Source: Flavobacterium sp. J27 (GTDB taxonomy: Bacteria; Bacteroidota; Bacteroidia; Flavobacteriales; Flavobacteriaceae). Taken from it: a DNA stretch of 64,000 bases. Shown here piece after piece: positions 18,433-27,226 of the stretch; position 1 is the stretch's first letter, and the number at the start of each line of letters is the position of its first letter. The position numbers and the translations under genes are program-made. The notes under the pieces are model-generated. The model was not told the origin of the DNA. It saw only the letters and a list, made by a program, of their open reading frames with translations, and made no database searches. The DNA lies in NCBI RefSeq assembly GCF_004303025.1, contig NZ_PJQW01000016.1, positions 2,413-66,412 of the forward strand, in the 5' to 3' direction.

Positions 18433-19437
18433 ATGTTTATTTTAAATCCATTTAAAAGATATTTTGATGTAAAAGTACCTTTGCTCTTTTTTGGAGTTGC
18501 TTTACTGTCGCTTCTAATTATTGTGTATAAATTAAATAATGAAGTGGAGTGTAATGCTAAAGAGTTTAAGATAGATGCTCCTTCTTTTACAGTTGGTGAA
18601 TTTATAATTTTTTCTGATGATTCTAATAGTAGTCATTCTTGGAGATGGTATTTTGGAGATGATTCTCAAATTGCTTTTCGATCTAAAGTAGCTCATTCTT
18701 TTGATAAAGAAGGAAGCTACTTAGTGAAGTTAGTTATTAATAATAAATGTACACTCCAAAAAGTAATTACAATTGTACCCAGAAAAACGGATGTAGATCA
18801 ATCATTAATACCAAAAATTAATGTGCCAGATTATGTTGTAGAAGGAGAAGAGGTAGTTTTTGAAGACACAACTATTGATGCACAATCATGGGAATGGCGA
18901 TTTGGCGAAAATATGAATAATAAAGTAGATTCGTTTGATAAAAAATGTACTTATACCTTTACAAGTCCAGGTAGAAAAATGATTTCATTGGTTGTGAATG
19001 ATGATTATACGCATGTAGGGACTAAAGTTATTTTTGTTATGCCTAAAAAAGAACAACAAGTAGTGCAGGTTGATAACAAAAGAAAAAATCCTCCAATTAA
19101 TCCTTTTATACATGTGCCAGATGCACCACCTGATGATGGAAATGTTGTGAAAGTAGAAAAAGGACCAGAAATAGGAGGTTCAGATGCCAATAAGATTGAA
19201 GATGTGTTTAGTTTGGTAACCAATGGTAAAATATCTTATGAGGAGTTACTGCAATATTTTTGTAAGTATAATTTACCAACAGTTGTTTTTAAAGACCAAA
19301 AGACATGTTCGTTAAAAGAATTTTATTATCAAGTAAAGAAAGAGAGGATAAAATTGAAGAATATATCTATTCAAAAAGTAAAAGATGATTGTATTGTAAT
19401 TATCTTAATTGATAAAAAATACAAGTCAGTTTTTTAG
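18433..19437 (+). CDS. PKD-repeat membrane protein beside the T6SS operon
   Basis: A 334-residue protein starting at the ATG at 18433, preferred over a TTG at 18421. It has one membrane helix near residues 18-35, then two PKD-like repeats, recognisable from SWRWYFGDD...HSFDKEGSYLVKL and SWEWRFGEN...YTFTSPGRKMISL. A proline-rich linker and a C-terminal domain of about 100 residues follow. It is divergent from the T6SS operon and 246 bp away. A matching PKD membrane protein is common near Bacteroidota T6SS loci, so it may be part of the membrane complex; that is inference. Confidence 0.65.
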   Translation: MFILNPFKRYFDVKVPLLFFGVALLSLLIIVYKLNNEVECNAKEFKIDAPSFTVGEFIIFSDDSNSSHSWRWYFGDDSQIAFRSKVAHSFDKEGSYLVKLVINNKCTLQKVITIVPRKTDVDQSLIPKINVPDYVVEGEEVVFEDTTIDAQSWEWRFGENMNNKVDSFDKKCTYTFTSPGRKMISLVVNDDYTHVGTKVIFVMPKKEQQVVQVDNKRKNPPINPFIHVPDAPPDDGNVVKVEKGPEIGGSDANKIEDVFSLVTNGKISYEELLQYFCKYNLPTVVFKDQKTCSLKEFYYQVKKERIKLKNISIQKVKDDCIVIILIDKKYKSVF

Positions 19438-19519
19438 TTTTATGAGCTACGAAAAGGTTATCGTTAATATTAATAATTGAATTATTAATTTATCAACATA
19501 TATTAATTTAAATTTTTTC

Positions 19520-19527
19520 TATTTTTG
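19520..19527 (+). promoter_or_regulatory. -7 promoter element of pdhB
   Basis: TATTTTTG matches the Bacteroidota -7 consensus TAnnTTTG and lies 70 bp before the pdhB start. A clear TTTG -33 element at the usual distance was not seen. Confidence 0.5.
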
Positions 19528-19596
19528 CGATTCAAATATAATTTAAAAGATTAAAGTGTCTTTTTTTGAGACATTTTCAAATTTAATAAAAATACA

Positions 19597-20574
19597 ATGA
19601 AGACAATTCAATTTAGAGAAGCTATTTGTGAAGCAATGAGTGAAGAAATGCGTCACGATGAGTCTATTTATTTAATAGGAGAAGAAGTAGCTGAATATAA
19701 TGGTGCATACAAAGCTTCTAAAGGAATGCTTGATGAATTTGGACCAAAGAGAGTTATTGACGCTCCAATTGCTGAGTTAGGTTTTGCAGGTATTGCAGTA
19801 GGGTCAGCCATGAATGGAAATCGTCCAATTGTAGAGTTTATGACGTTTAACTTTTCATTAGTAGGTATTGACCAAATTATTAACAATGCTGCTAAAATGA
19901 GACAAATGTCAGGCGGTCAATTTAATATTCCTATTGTGTTTAGAGGGCCTACAGCTTCTGCGGGTCAGTTAGCAGCTACCCATTCACAAGCTTTTGAAAA
20001 TTGGTATGCTAATTGCCCTGGTCTAAAAGTAGTAGTGCCTTCAAATGTTTATGATGCAAAAGGGCTTTTAAAGTCGGCTATTCGAGACAATGACCCAGTT
20101 ATTTTTATGGAATCTGAGCAAATGTATGGTGACAAAGGAGAAGTGCCAGAAGGAGAATATACATTACCATTAGGTGTTGCAGATATAAAAAGAGAAGGTA
20201 AAGATGTAACAATAGTTTCTTTTGGTAAAATCTTAAAGGAAGCTTTTATTGCTGCTGAGACGTTAGAGAAAGAAGGAATTTCTTGTGAGGTTATCGATTT
20301 AAGAACTGTTCGCCCTTTAGATTATGATACGGTTTTAAATTCAGTTAAGAAAACAAATAGATTAGTTATTCTTGAAGAAGCATGGCCATTTGGAAGTGTA
20401 GCTTCTGAAATTACTTATATGGTTCAGGAAAAAGCTTTTGATTATTTAGATGCGCCAATTCAAAGAATAACAACTGCCGATACTCCAGCTCCTTATTCAC
20501 CAGCATTATTGAAAGAATGGTTGCCAAATGCAGACGATGTAGTAAAAGCAGTTAAAAAAGTTGCGTACAAGTAA
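19597..20574 (+). CDS. pdhB: Pyruvate dehydrogenase E1 component, beta subunit
   Basis: A 325-residue transketolase-like protein, the normal length for E1 beta. Typical segments are RVIDAPIAELGFAGIAVG, VEFMTFNFSLVGIDQI, the MRQMSGG loop, and the C-terminal domain ending IQRITTADTPAPYSP. With the alpha subunit it decarboxylates pyruvate using thiamine diphosphate and passes acetyl groups to E2. The alpha and E2 genes are not adjacent. It has its own -7 element and a strong terminator, so it is probably a single-gene unit. Confidence 0.92.
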   Translation: MKTIQFREAICEAMSEEMRHDESIYLIGEEVAEYNGAYKASKGMLDEFGPKRVIDAPIAELGFAGIAVGSAMNGNRPIVEFMTFNFSLVGIDQIINNAAKMRQMSGGQFNIPIVFRGPTASAGQLAATHSQAFENWYANCPGLKVVVPSNVYDAKGLLKSAIRDNDPVIFMESEQMYGDKGEVPEGEYTLPLGVADIKREGKDVTIVSFGKILKEAFIAAETLEKEGISCEVIDLRTVRPLDYDTVLNSVKKTNRLVILEEAWPFGSVASEITYMVQEKAFDYLDAPIQRITTADTPAPYSPALLKEWLPNADDVVKAVKKVAYK

Positions 20575-20594
20575 ATAAAAACTTATTATATTTG

Positions 20595-20625
20595 AAACTT
20601 CATCAAGAAATTGATGAAGTTTTTT
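20595..20625 (+). terminator. Intrinsic terminator after pdhB
   Basis: AAACTTCATCAA and TTGATGAAGTTT form a 12-bp stem around a GAAA loop, ending in a T-run at 20620-20625. The stop codon is about 20 bp upstream. Confidence 0.88.
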
Positions 20626-20643
20626 CTTTTTTGAACTAAAGAT

Positions 20644-23133
20644 ATGCACATACAAAAAATATTTTTTCTGGTACTTTTCTTTTTTACATTTTTGAGTTTC
20701 TCACAAACAAAAGTGGGAGGGAAAGTTGTTGATGAATTTGGTGAACCCATTCCTTTTGCCAATGTCATCTTTAAAAATTCAAAGGAAGGGGTCATTACAG
20801 ATGAAAATGGGAGTTTTTATTTTGAATCAAGTCAAAATTACACCGCTTTAGAAGTGTCTTTTATTGGTTTTGAAAAAAAAGAAATTCCTTTAAAATCAGG
20901 TACAAATACAGGGTTGAAAATTATTCTTAAGGAAGGTACTCAATTAAAAGAGATAGTTGTTTATTCTGGTAAAACATCTAAAAAAGACAATCCAGCTTTA
21001 GATATTCTTAGGAAAATTTGGGAACGAAGAAGAAAGAATGGGCTTAAAATGTTTAAACAATATGAATACGAAAAGTATGAAAAAGTAGAATTTGACTTAA
21101 ATACAATAGATTCCGCTTTCATGAGTAGTAAAGTGTTTAAAGGAATGGAATTTATTTTCAAACAAGTAGATACTTCTAATATTTCAGGAAAAACGTTCTT
21201 GCCTATTTTTATCAATGAAACCTTAAGCAAAGTGTATGGCGATAACGAATCTAAGAAGTTTAAAGAAATTATTGAAGCCAATAAAAATTCTGGATTTAGC
21301 ACAGGTGATGGTGTAAACACTTTTATTAAGGATCTATATGCAGATTATGATATTTATGATAACTACCTGAAATTTTTCGATAAAGATTTTGTAAGTCCCT
21401 TATCGCGCACAGGAATTAATGTATACAATTACGTTTTAAACGACAGTATGTATATTGATGACAAATGGTGTTACAATATTGTATATTATCCAAGACGTAA
21501 AAATGAATTGACTTTCAAAGGAGATTTTTGGGTAAACGATACTACTTTTGCTATTAAAAAAATCAATCTAGAAGCAAGTAAAAGTGCCAATATTAACTGG
21601 GTTAAAGAAATTTATATTGAGCAAGAATACGATGTGTTAAACGATTCTGTCTTCTTACTTAAAAGAGATTATATGATGTCTGACTTTAGTTTCTCTAAAA
21701 AGGAAGAATCAAAAGGGGTATATGGAAAAAGAACTACTTTAGCTAGAAATCATCTCTTTGATGTTAAGAAAGAGGATAAATTCTATAAAGAAGAAGTTAA
21801 TTTCTACGATAACAAAGTCTTCAATAGGTCTAAAGAATATTGGGAAGAAAACCGTTTTGAGGATTTAAACGAAAATGAAGCTGGTATTTACAAAATGCTA
21901 GATACTTTAAAAGAAGTACCACGTTTCAAAAGAATTTATAATCTCGCCTCTATATTAGGCAGCGGTTATATTGAAATACCAAAATGGAAAATGGATTTTG
22001 GTCCTATTTTTTCTACTTTTGGGTATAATGATGTTGAAGGACAGCGTATTAGAGTAGGTGGGCGAACCTATTTCGGAAGTAACGATATTTGGCGTATACA
22101 AGGTTATTTGGCTTACGGTTTTAAAGACGATAAGTTTAAATACGGTATTTCAGGAAAATGGATGGTCGATAAGAAAAATCGTATCATTTTATCAGCAGGT
22201 AATAGAAGAGATGTTGAGCAAATAGGAGTAAGTTTAACGACCTCAAATGATGTGTTAGGGAGAAGTTTTGCCTCTTCATCACTTTTTTCTAGTGGGACTA
22301 ATAATAAACTAACTTCGGTTAATTTAACGACTTTAGGTTTTGAAATAGAACCAGTGAAAAATCTAACTTTTCAAACCAATTTTTCACATAGAACCTTAGA
22401 ATCAGCTTCTAATGAGTTTAGTTTGAATTATTTTACAGATGCTTCCAGGACTACTACGAATAGTATGGTTAGACAATCTGAAATCAATTTTGTTACTGAG
22501 TATACACCAAAGCGTAGAACGGTTGGCTATGGTGTGGAAAGACTTTTGGTAGACAACAACTACGCTCGAATATTTTTAAGTTATAGTCAGGGTTTTAAAG
22601 GGGTAATGAATAGCGATTTTGATTATCATAAAGTGCAATTTTATTATCGTCAACCCGTTTTAATCGGTGGATTTGGAAGATTGTTTACTACCCTCGAATT
22701 AGGAAAGACTTACGGTCAAATTCCTTTAGGTTTAATGGGAGTTATCCCTGGAAATCAATCTTATTTTATCATCGATAATACCTATAATCTTTTGGATTAT
22801 TATGATTTTGTGGCCGATGAATATGCTTCTTTGCATTTTGAGCATCATTTTAACGGAAGGTTATTTTCAAGGGTGCCCTTGTTAAGAAAATTAAATTGGC
22901 GAGAAATTGTTGGTGTTAAAGGGGTATATGGTACAGTTTCTGAAGAAAATCGCCTCATTAATGCTTCTGGTTTAATTTATAGAGCTCCTGAAGATGTGTA
23001 CTGGGAATATAATGCAGGAATAGGTAATATTTTTAAAGTTTTACGAATTGATTTTGCTTGGAGAGGAAGCTATTTTCATATTCCAGACGCAAATAAGTTT
23101 ACAGTTAAAGCCTCTTTCGGATTTTATTTTTAA
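20644..23133 (+). CDS. DUF5686 outer-membrane protein with CarboxypepD_reg-like domain
   Basis: An 829-residue protein with a signal peptide (about 1-20, cleavage after SFSQ). A carboxypeptidase-like regulatory domain follows (VGGKVVDEFGEPIPFANVIFKNS, about 23-105), then a long region typical of DUF5686/YjdB-type proteins, and a C-terminal half of aromatic beta strands ending in a terminal Phe (KASFGFYF). That end suits a beta-barrel inserted by BAM. The family is common in Bacteroidota and its function is unknown. It starts 19 bp after the pdhB terminator. Confidence 0.8.
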   Translation: MHIQKIFFLVLFFFTFLSFSQTKVGGKVVDEFGEPIPFANVIFKNSKEGVITDENGSFYFESSQNYTALEVSFIGFEKKEIPLKSGTNTGLKIILKEGTQLKEIVVYSGKTSKKDNPALDILRKIWERRRKNGLKMFKQYEYEKYEKVEFDLNTIDSAFMSSKVFKGMEFIFKQVDTSNISGKTFLPIFINETLSKVYGDNESKKFKEIIEANKNSGFSTGDGVNTFIKDLYADYDIYDNYLKFFDKDFVSPLSRTGINVYNYVLNDSMYIDDKWCYNIVYYPRRKNELTFKGDFWVNDTTFAIKKINLEASKSANINWVKEIYIEQEYDVLNDSVFLLKRDYMMSDFSFSKKEESKGVYGKRTTLARNHLFDVKKEDKFYKEEVNFYDNKVFNRSKEYWEENRFEDLNENEAGIYKMLDTLKEVPRFKRIYNLASILGSGYIEIPKWKMDFGPIFSTFGYNDVEGQRIRVGGRTYFGSNDIWRIQGYLAYGFKDDKFKYGISGKWMVDKKNRIILSAGNRRDVEQIGVSLTTSNDVLGRSFASSSLFSSGTNNKLTSVNLTTLGFEIEPVKNLTFQTNFSHRTLESASNEFSLNYFTDASRTTTNSMVRQSEINFVTEYTPKRRTVGYGVERLLVDNNYARIFLSYSQGFKGVMNSDFDYHKVQFYYRQPVLIGGFGRLFTTLELGKTYGQIPLGLMGVIPGNQSYFIIDNTYNLLDYYDFVADEYASLHFEHHFNGRLFSRVPLLRKLNWREIVGVKGVYGTVSEENRLINASGLIYRAPEDVYWEYNAGIGNIFKVLRIDFAWRGSYFHIPDANKFTVKASFGFYF

Positions 23134-23136
23134 TCG

Positions 23137-23230
23137 TTTTGGGTGTTCCCTTTCAGGTCGCGTTTTTCACTATATCTTTTTTTGTTTTTTGATAAAAACA
23201 AAAAAAAGGATGCCGTTGCAACCGCTAACA
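23137..23230. repeat. Probable dispersed Flavobacteriaceae intergenic repeat
   Basis: Between two genes there is a G/C-containing block (GGGTGTTCCC, CAGGTCGCG), a long T7-G-T5 / A5-C-A7 hairpin at 23177-23206, and GATGCCGTTGCAACCGCTAACAC at its end. From memory this layout (a GGCGTTCCC block, a poly-T/poly-A hairpin, GATGCCGTT...CAA..CTAACGC) is a dispersed intergenic element of Flavobacterium. Only one copy is in the window, so it cannot be confirmed here. Confidence 0.5.
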
Positions 23231-23243
23231 CTAATAAAGTATC

Positions 23244-23849
23244 ATGAAAAAAGCAATTCCTTTTTTATTGCAAAGAGATTCTGTTTTTCAAGAAATTATC
23301 AATTTATACGGAGAACCATTTATTGCTACCAGACCTGAGGGTTTTGAGTCTTTATGCAAATTAATTATAGAACAACAAGTTTCCTTGGCTTCTGCAAAAG
23401 CCTGTTATCTAAAATTAGAAACTTTTTTAGAGGCAATAACACCAGAAACTATTTTAAATGCTTCTGAAGAAGCGATGCGAAACAATGCTATTTCTAAACA
23501 AAAAGTAACTTATTTAAAAGCTTTAGCGAAAGCAGTTTCTTCAAAGGAATTAGAATTAGAAACTCTTTCCTTAAAAGATGAAGCGCAAATCAAAAAAGAA
23601 CTTACTGCAATAAAGGGTATAGGTAACTGGACTGCGGAAGTGTATATGATGTTTTGCCTTAAAAAAGAAAATGTCTTCCCTATAGGAGATATTGCCTTGC
23701 AAAATACTCTCAAAGAATTATATTCAGTTAATACTAAAGAAGAGATGATAGCCTTAGCAAAAAACTGGGAACCAAAAACTTCTTTAGCGACCTATTTTTT
23801 TTGGCATTACTATCTTAAAAAGCGTAATAGAGAACCATTGGTTTATTAA
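23244..23849 (+). CDS. DNA-3-methyladenine glycosylase, AlkA/HhH-GPD type
   Basis: A 201-residue HhH-GPD protein. The helix-hairpin-helix is LTAIKGIGNWTAEVYMMF (about 117-134) and the catalytic aspartate is in FPIGDIALQN (about 148). It removes alkylated purines in base excision repair. It lacks the extra N-terminal domain of E. coli AlkA and resembles the short bacterial form. The start is the ATG at 23244 (MKKAIPFLL); a longer out-of-frame ORF over the repeat upstream is spurious. Confidence 0.85.
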   Translation: MKKAIPFLLQRDSVFQEIINLYGEPFIATRPEGFESLCKLIIEQQVSLASAKACYLKLETFLEAITPETILNASEEAMRNNAISKQKVTYLKALAKAVSSKELELETLSLKDEAQIKKELTAIKGIGNWTAEVYMMFCLKKENVFPIGDIALQNTLKELYSVNTKEEMIALAKNWEPKTSLATYFFWHYYLKKRNREPLVY

Positions 23850-23927
23850 ATTGTTAACTAATAATGATTTTTTACTAATCTAATAAAATAAAATAGTAAT
23901 TCATTCTTATAAAAAATATAGAATGAT

Positions 23928-23935
23928 TACATTTG
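23928..23935 (+). promoter_or_regulatory. -7 promoter element of ppa
   Basis: TACATTTG is a perfect TAnnTTTG match. Transcription would begin near 23942, just upstream of the ATG at 23959. This argues against the in-frame ATG at 23923, which would lie upstream of the transcript start. Confidence 0.55.
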
Positions 23936-23958
23936 CACCCGCTTTAAAAACAAAAAAA

Positions 23959-24489
23959 ATGACAGCAGATAAAGTTACTACATTTGATGTATTGATAGAA
24001 ATTCCAAAAGGAAGTAGAAATAAATATGAATATGATTTTGATTTGAAAAAAATCAGATATGACAGGATGTTATTTTCATCTATGATGTATCCTGCAGATT
24101 ATGGTTTTATTCCTGAAACTTTAGCGTTAGACGGTGATCCTTTAGATGTTTTAGTTTTAGTAACAGAACCTACTTTTCCAGGTTGTGTAATGGAAGTAAA
24201 ACCAATTGGTGTTTTCCATATGGCAGATGATAAAGGACCAGATGAAAAAGTAATCTGTGTTCCAGTTTCTGATCCTATTTGGAATAAATTAAACGATTTG
24301 AGCGATATTAATCCTCACTTATTGAAAGAAATTGAGCATTTCTTCCAAGTATACAAAGACTTAGAAAACAAAAAAGTTGATGTTGAAGGTTGGGGCGATG
24401 TTCAAGAAGCAAAAGAGATTTTTGTAAAATGTACGCATAGATTTAATGAAGTGCCAAACAAACCAGAAGGATTGTTTAGTATTAAATAA
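23959..24489 (+). CDS. ppa: Soluble inorganic pyrophosphatase (family I)
   Basis: A 176-residue protein from the ATG at 23959, the usual family I length. The upstream ATG at 23923 is rejected because it lies before the likely transcript start and adds no conserved sequence. Active-site segments are IPKGSRNKYEYD, YPADYGFIPET and the metal-binding DGDPLDVLV (three Asp). It hydrolyses PPi to phosphate, pulling biosynthetic reactions forward. The membrane pyrophosphatase lies next downstream behind a terminator. Confidence 0.95.
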   Translation: MTADKVTTFDVLIEIPKGSRNKYEYDFDLKKIRYDRMLFSSMMYPADYGFIPETLALDGDPLDVLVLVTEPTFPGCVMEVKPIGVFHMADDKGPDEKVICVPVSDPIWNKLNDLSDINPHLLKEIEHFFQVYKDLENKKVDVEGWGDVQEAKEIFVKCTHRFNEVPNKPEGLFSIK

Positions 24490-24510
24490 ATTAAGATAAT
24501 TATTGTAAAA

Positions 24511-24543
24511 AAGGCAATATTCCCTAGGAATATTGCCTTTTTT
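24511..24543 (+). terminator. Intrinsic terminator after ppa
   Basis: AAGGCAATATTCC and GGAATATTGCCTT form a 13-bp stem around CTA, with A-runs before and T-runs after. It is probably usable in both directions. Confidence 0.9.
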
Positions 24544-24546
24544 GTT

Positions 24547-24554
24547 TATTTTTG
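24547..24554 (+). promoter_or_regulatory. -7 promoter element of hppA
   Basis: TATTTTTG matches TAnnTTTG, lies just past the ppa terminator and 46 bp before the hppA start. No TTTG -33 box at the right distance; the terminator stem occupies that place. Confidence 0.45.
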
Positions 24555-24600
24555 TTAAGAACGTTAAATGATGTTAAACTAAAACAACCAAAAAAACTGT

Positions 24601-27114
24601 ATGAATTCAATCATGATTTATGTGCCTGTTATTATGGCATTATTAGGTTTAGCTTTTATGTTTTATAAGAGAGCCTGGGTTTTAAAGCAAGATGCTGGAG
24701 ATGGTAAAATGAAAGAAATCTCCGACTATATATATGAAGGTGCTTTGGCTTTCTTAAAGGCAGAATATAAATTATTAACTTTTTTTGTTATTGGTGCAAG
24801 TATAGCTTTAGCAGCCATTTCTTTTATAGTACCTACAACACATATACTTATTGTAGTCGCTTTCATTTTTGGAGCTATTTTTTCTGCTTTAGCAGGAAAT
24901 ATGGGGATGAAAATTGCCACAAAATCTAATGTTAGAACTACACAAGCTGCTAGAACTAGTTTGCCACAAGCTTTAAAAGTATCTTTTGGAGGAGGAACAG
25001 TAATGGGGTTGGGTGTTGCAGGGTTGGCAGTTTTAGGGTTAACAACTTTCTTTATTGTATTATATCAAATCTTTATGAATGGAGGTTGGACTTCAACGGA
25101 AGATATGACTATTGTTCTTGAAACCTTAGCAGGATTTTCTCTTGGAGCAGAATCCATTGCACTTTTTGCTCGTGTTGGTGGTGGAATTTATACAAAAGCA
25201 GCCGATGTAGGTGCAGATCTAGTAGGTAAAGTTGAAGCAGGTATTCCCGAAGATGACCCTCGTAATCCTGCAACCATAGCAGATAACGTAGGAGACAATG
25301 TAGGTGATGTTGCAGGTATGGGAGCTGATTTATTTGGGTCATATGTAGCAACAGTATTAGCGGCAATGGTTTTAGGAAATTATGTAATCAAAGACATGGG
25401 TGGAGCTATTCAAGATGCTTTTGGTGGTATTGGTCCCATTCTATTGCCAATGGCCATTGCTGGTTTTGGTATTTTGTTTTCAATTATAGGAACATTATTA
25501 GTGAAAATTTCGTCAGATAGTGCTAAAGAAGCACAAGTTCAAGGGGCTTTAAATAAGGGAAATTGGTTATCTATAGCTTTAACTTTAGTCTCTTGTTATT
25601 TCTTAGTAAAATACATGTTGCCTGAAACAATGAAAATGGAATTCTTCGGTGAAGGATTAAAAGAAATTTCTTCCATGCGTGTATTTTATACTACTATTGT
25701 AGGATTATTTGTTGGAGGTGTTATTTCTTCAGTAACTGAATATTATACAGGGTTAGGTACAAAACCAGTTTTAGCTATTGTTCAAAAATCTTCAACAGGA
25801 GCAGGAACCAATGTAATTGCTGGATTGGCAACGGGTATGATTTCTACTTTTCCAACGGTTTTATTGTTCGGAGGTGCCATTTGGGCTTCTTATGCTTTAG
25901 CAGGTTTTTATGGAGTTGCTTTGGCTGCTTCAGCTATGATGGCTACAACAGCAATGCAGTTAGCTATTGATGCTTTTGGTCCTATAGCTGATAATGCTGG
26001 AGGAATTGCTGAAATGAGCGAATTACCAAAAGAAGTTCGTACAAGAACAGATATTTTGGATTCGGTAGGGAATACTACAGCTGCAACTGGTAAAGGATTT
26101 GCTATCGCTTCTGCTGCTTTAACTTCTTTGGCTTTATTTGCAGCTTATGTTACTTTTACAGGAATTGATGGAATTAATATTTTTAAAGCGCCTGTTTTAG
26201 CTATGTTATTTGTGGGTGGAATGATTCCTGTTGTTTTTTCAGCTTTAGCAATGAATTCTGTTGGAAAAGCAGCTATGGATATGGTATATGAAGTACGTCG
26301 TCAATTTAAGGAGATTGCTGGTATTATGGAAGGAACTGGAAAACCGGAATATGGTAAATGTGTTGAAATTTCTACAAAAGCGGCTTTACGTGAAATGATG
26401 TTGCCAGGAATATTAACGATTGGCTTCCCTATTGCAATTGTACTATTAGGAAAATTAATTTATCCTGAAAACAATCAATTAATTGCAGAAATGTTAGGAG
26501 GTTATATGGCTGGAGTTACAGTTTCTGGTGTGCTTTGGGCAGTATTTCAAAATAACGCTGGTGGAGCTTGGGATAATGCAAAAAAATCTTTTGAAGCAGG
26601 TGTTGAGATTAATGGAGAAATGACATATAAAGGTTCAGATGCACATAAAGCTGCTGTCACAGGAGATACCGTAGGTGATCCTTTTAAAGATACTTCGGGT
26701 CCGTCTATGAATATTTTAATTAAATTAACATGTCTAATAGGTTTAGTAATTGCACCTATTTTGGGTGGACATTCTGCTACATCAGATATGGCTATGGGAA
26801 CTTGCTGTCATAAACATGTAACTATGGTTGAATGTAATTCTATGAGTGAAGTTGAATGTATTGAAAAAGGATGTGTAAATCCAAATTGTAAAATCTTACA
26901 AGGAGAAGTTGTACACAGTTTAAATCATGAAGATCATCAACATGCTAATATGGAAAAAGATATAAAAGTAGAAAAGATAACTAATGAAGATGGTTCTGTA
27001 AAGGCGGTTGTAAAAATGACTGAAACTATGGATGGAGAGGAAAAAGTTACAGAAAAAACTTTTGAAGGGACCGAAGCAGAAGTTGATGCTCAAATTGAAG
27101 CTTTTGGGAAATAA
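24601..27114 (+). CDS. hppA: Membrane ion-translocating pyrophosphatase (K+-dependent type), with C-terminal extension
   Basis: An 837-residue integral membrane protein with about 15-16 hydrophobic segments. It couples PPi hydrolysis to H+ or Na+ pumping. The signature is DVGADLVGKVEAGIPEDDPRNP followed by IADNVGDNVGDVAGMGADLF; the second catalytic loop is AAVTGDTVGDPFKDTSGPS near residue 685. GNTTAATGKG carries Ala where K+-independent enzymes carry Lys, so a K+-dependent enzyme is expected. Unusually, about 105 residues follow the last helix: first Cys/His-rich (GTCCHKHV, CVNPNCK, HEDHQH), then a charged part. Typical family members end at the membrane core. Confidence 0.93.
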   Translation: MNSIMIYVPVIMALLGLAFMFYKRAWVLKQDAGDGKMKEISDYIYEGALAFLKAEYKLLTFFVIGASIALAAISFIVPTTHILIVVAFIFGAIFSALAGNMGMKIATKSNVRTTQAARTSLPQALKVSFGGGTVMGLGVAGLAVLGLTTFFIVLYQIFMNGGWTSTEDMTIVLETLAGFSLGAESIALFARVGGGIYTKAADVGADLVGKVEAGIPEDDPRNPATIADNVGDNVGDVAGMGADLFGSYVATVLAAMVLGNYVIKDMGGAIQDAFGGIGPILLPMAIAGFGILFSIIGTLLVKISSDSAKEAQVQGALNKGNWLSIALTLVSCYFLVKYMLPETMKMEFFGEGLKEISSMRVFYTTIVGLFVGGVISSVTEYYTGLGTKPVLAIVQKSSTGAGTNVIAGLATGMISTFPTVLLFGGAIWASYALAGFYGVALAASAMMATTAMQLAIDAFGPIADNAGGIAEMSELPKEVRTRTDILDSVGNTTAATGKGFAIASAALTSLALFAAYVTFTGIDGINIFKAPVLAMLFVGGMIPVVFSALAMNSVGKAAMDMVYEVRRQFKEIAGIMEGTGKPEYGKCVEISTKAALREMMLPGILTIGFPIAIVLLGKLIYPENNQLIAEMLGGYMAGVTVSGVLWAVFQNNAGGAWDNAKKSFEAGVEINGEMTYKGSDAHKAAVTGDTVGDPFKDTSGPSMNILIKLTCLIGLVIAPILGGHSATSDMAMGTCCHKHVTMVECNSMSEVECIEKGCVNPNCKILQGEVVHSLNHEDHQHANMEKDIKVEKITNEDGSVKAVVKMTETMDGEEKVTEKTFEGTEAEVDAQIEAFGK

Positions 27115-27120
27115 ATTTTA

Positions 27121-27184
27121 AAATACTAGAAACAAAAAATCTCTTTTAACGTATTTTAAAAGAGATTTTTTGTTTCTAGTATTT
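27121..27184. terminator. Very long perfect hairpin terminator after hppA
   Basis: Two 29-base arms (27121-27149 and 27156-27184) are exact reverse complements around a 6-base loop. Each contains an A6/T6 run. It starts 7 bp after the hppA stop. It can act as a terminator on both strands, but is much longer than the other terminators here. Confidence 0.8.
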
Positions 27185-27226
27185 CTTTCAATACATTTAT
27201 AGAAGATTAAAGAACGATTTTTTAAC

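Noticed and set aside
25109..25366. 85-codon antisense ORF with Leu/His-rich product inside hppA
   Set aside because: It is an out-of-frame shadow of a Gly/Ala/Val-rich membrane gene on the other strand; no start context or conserved motif.
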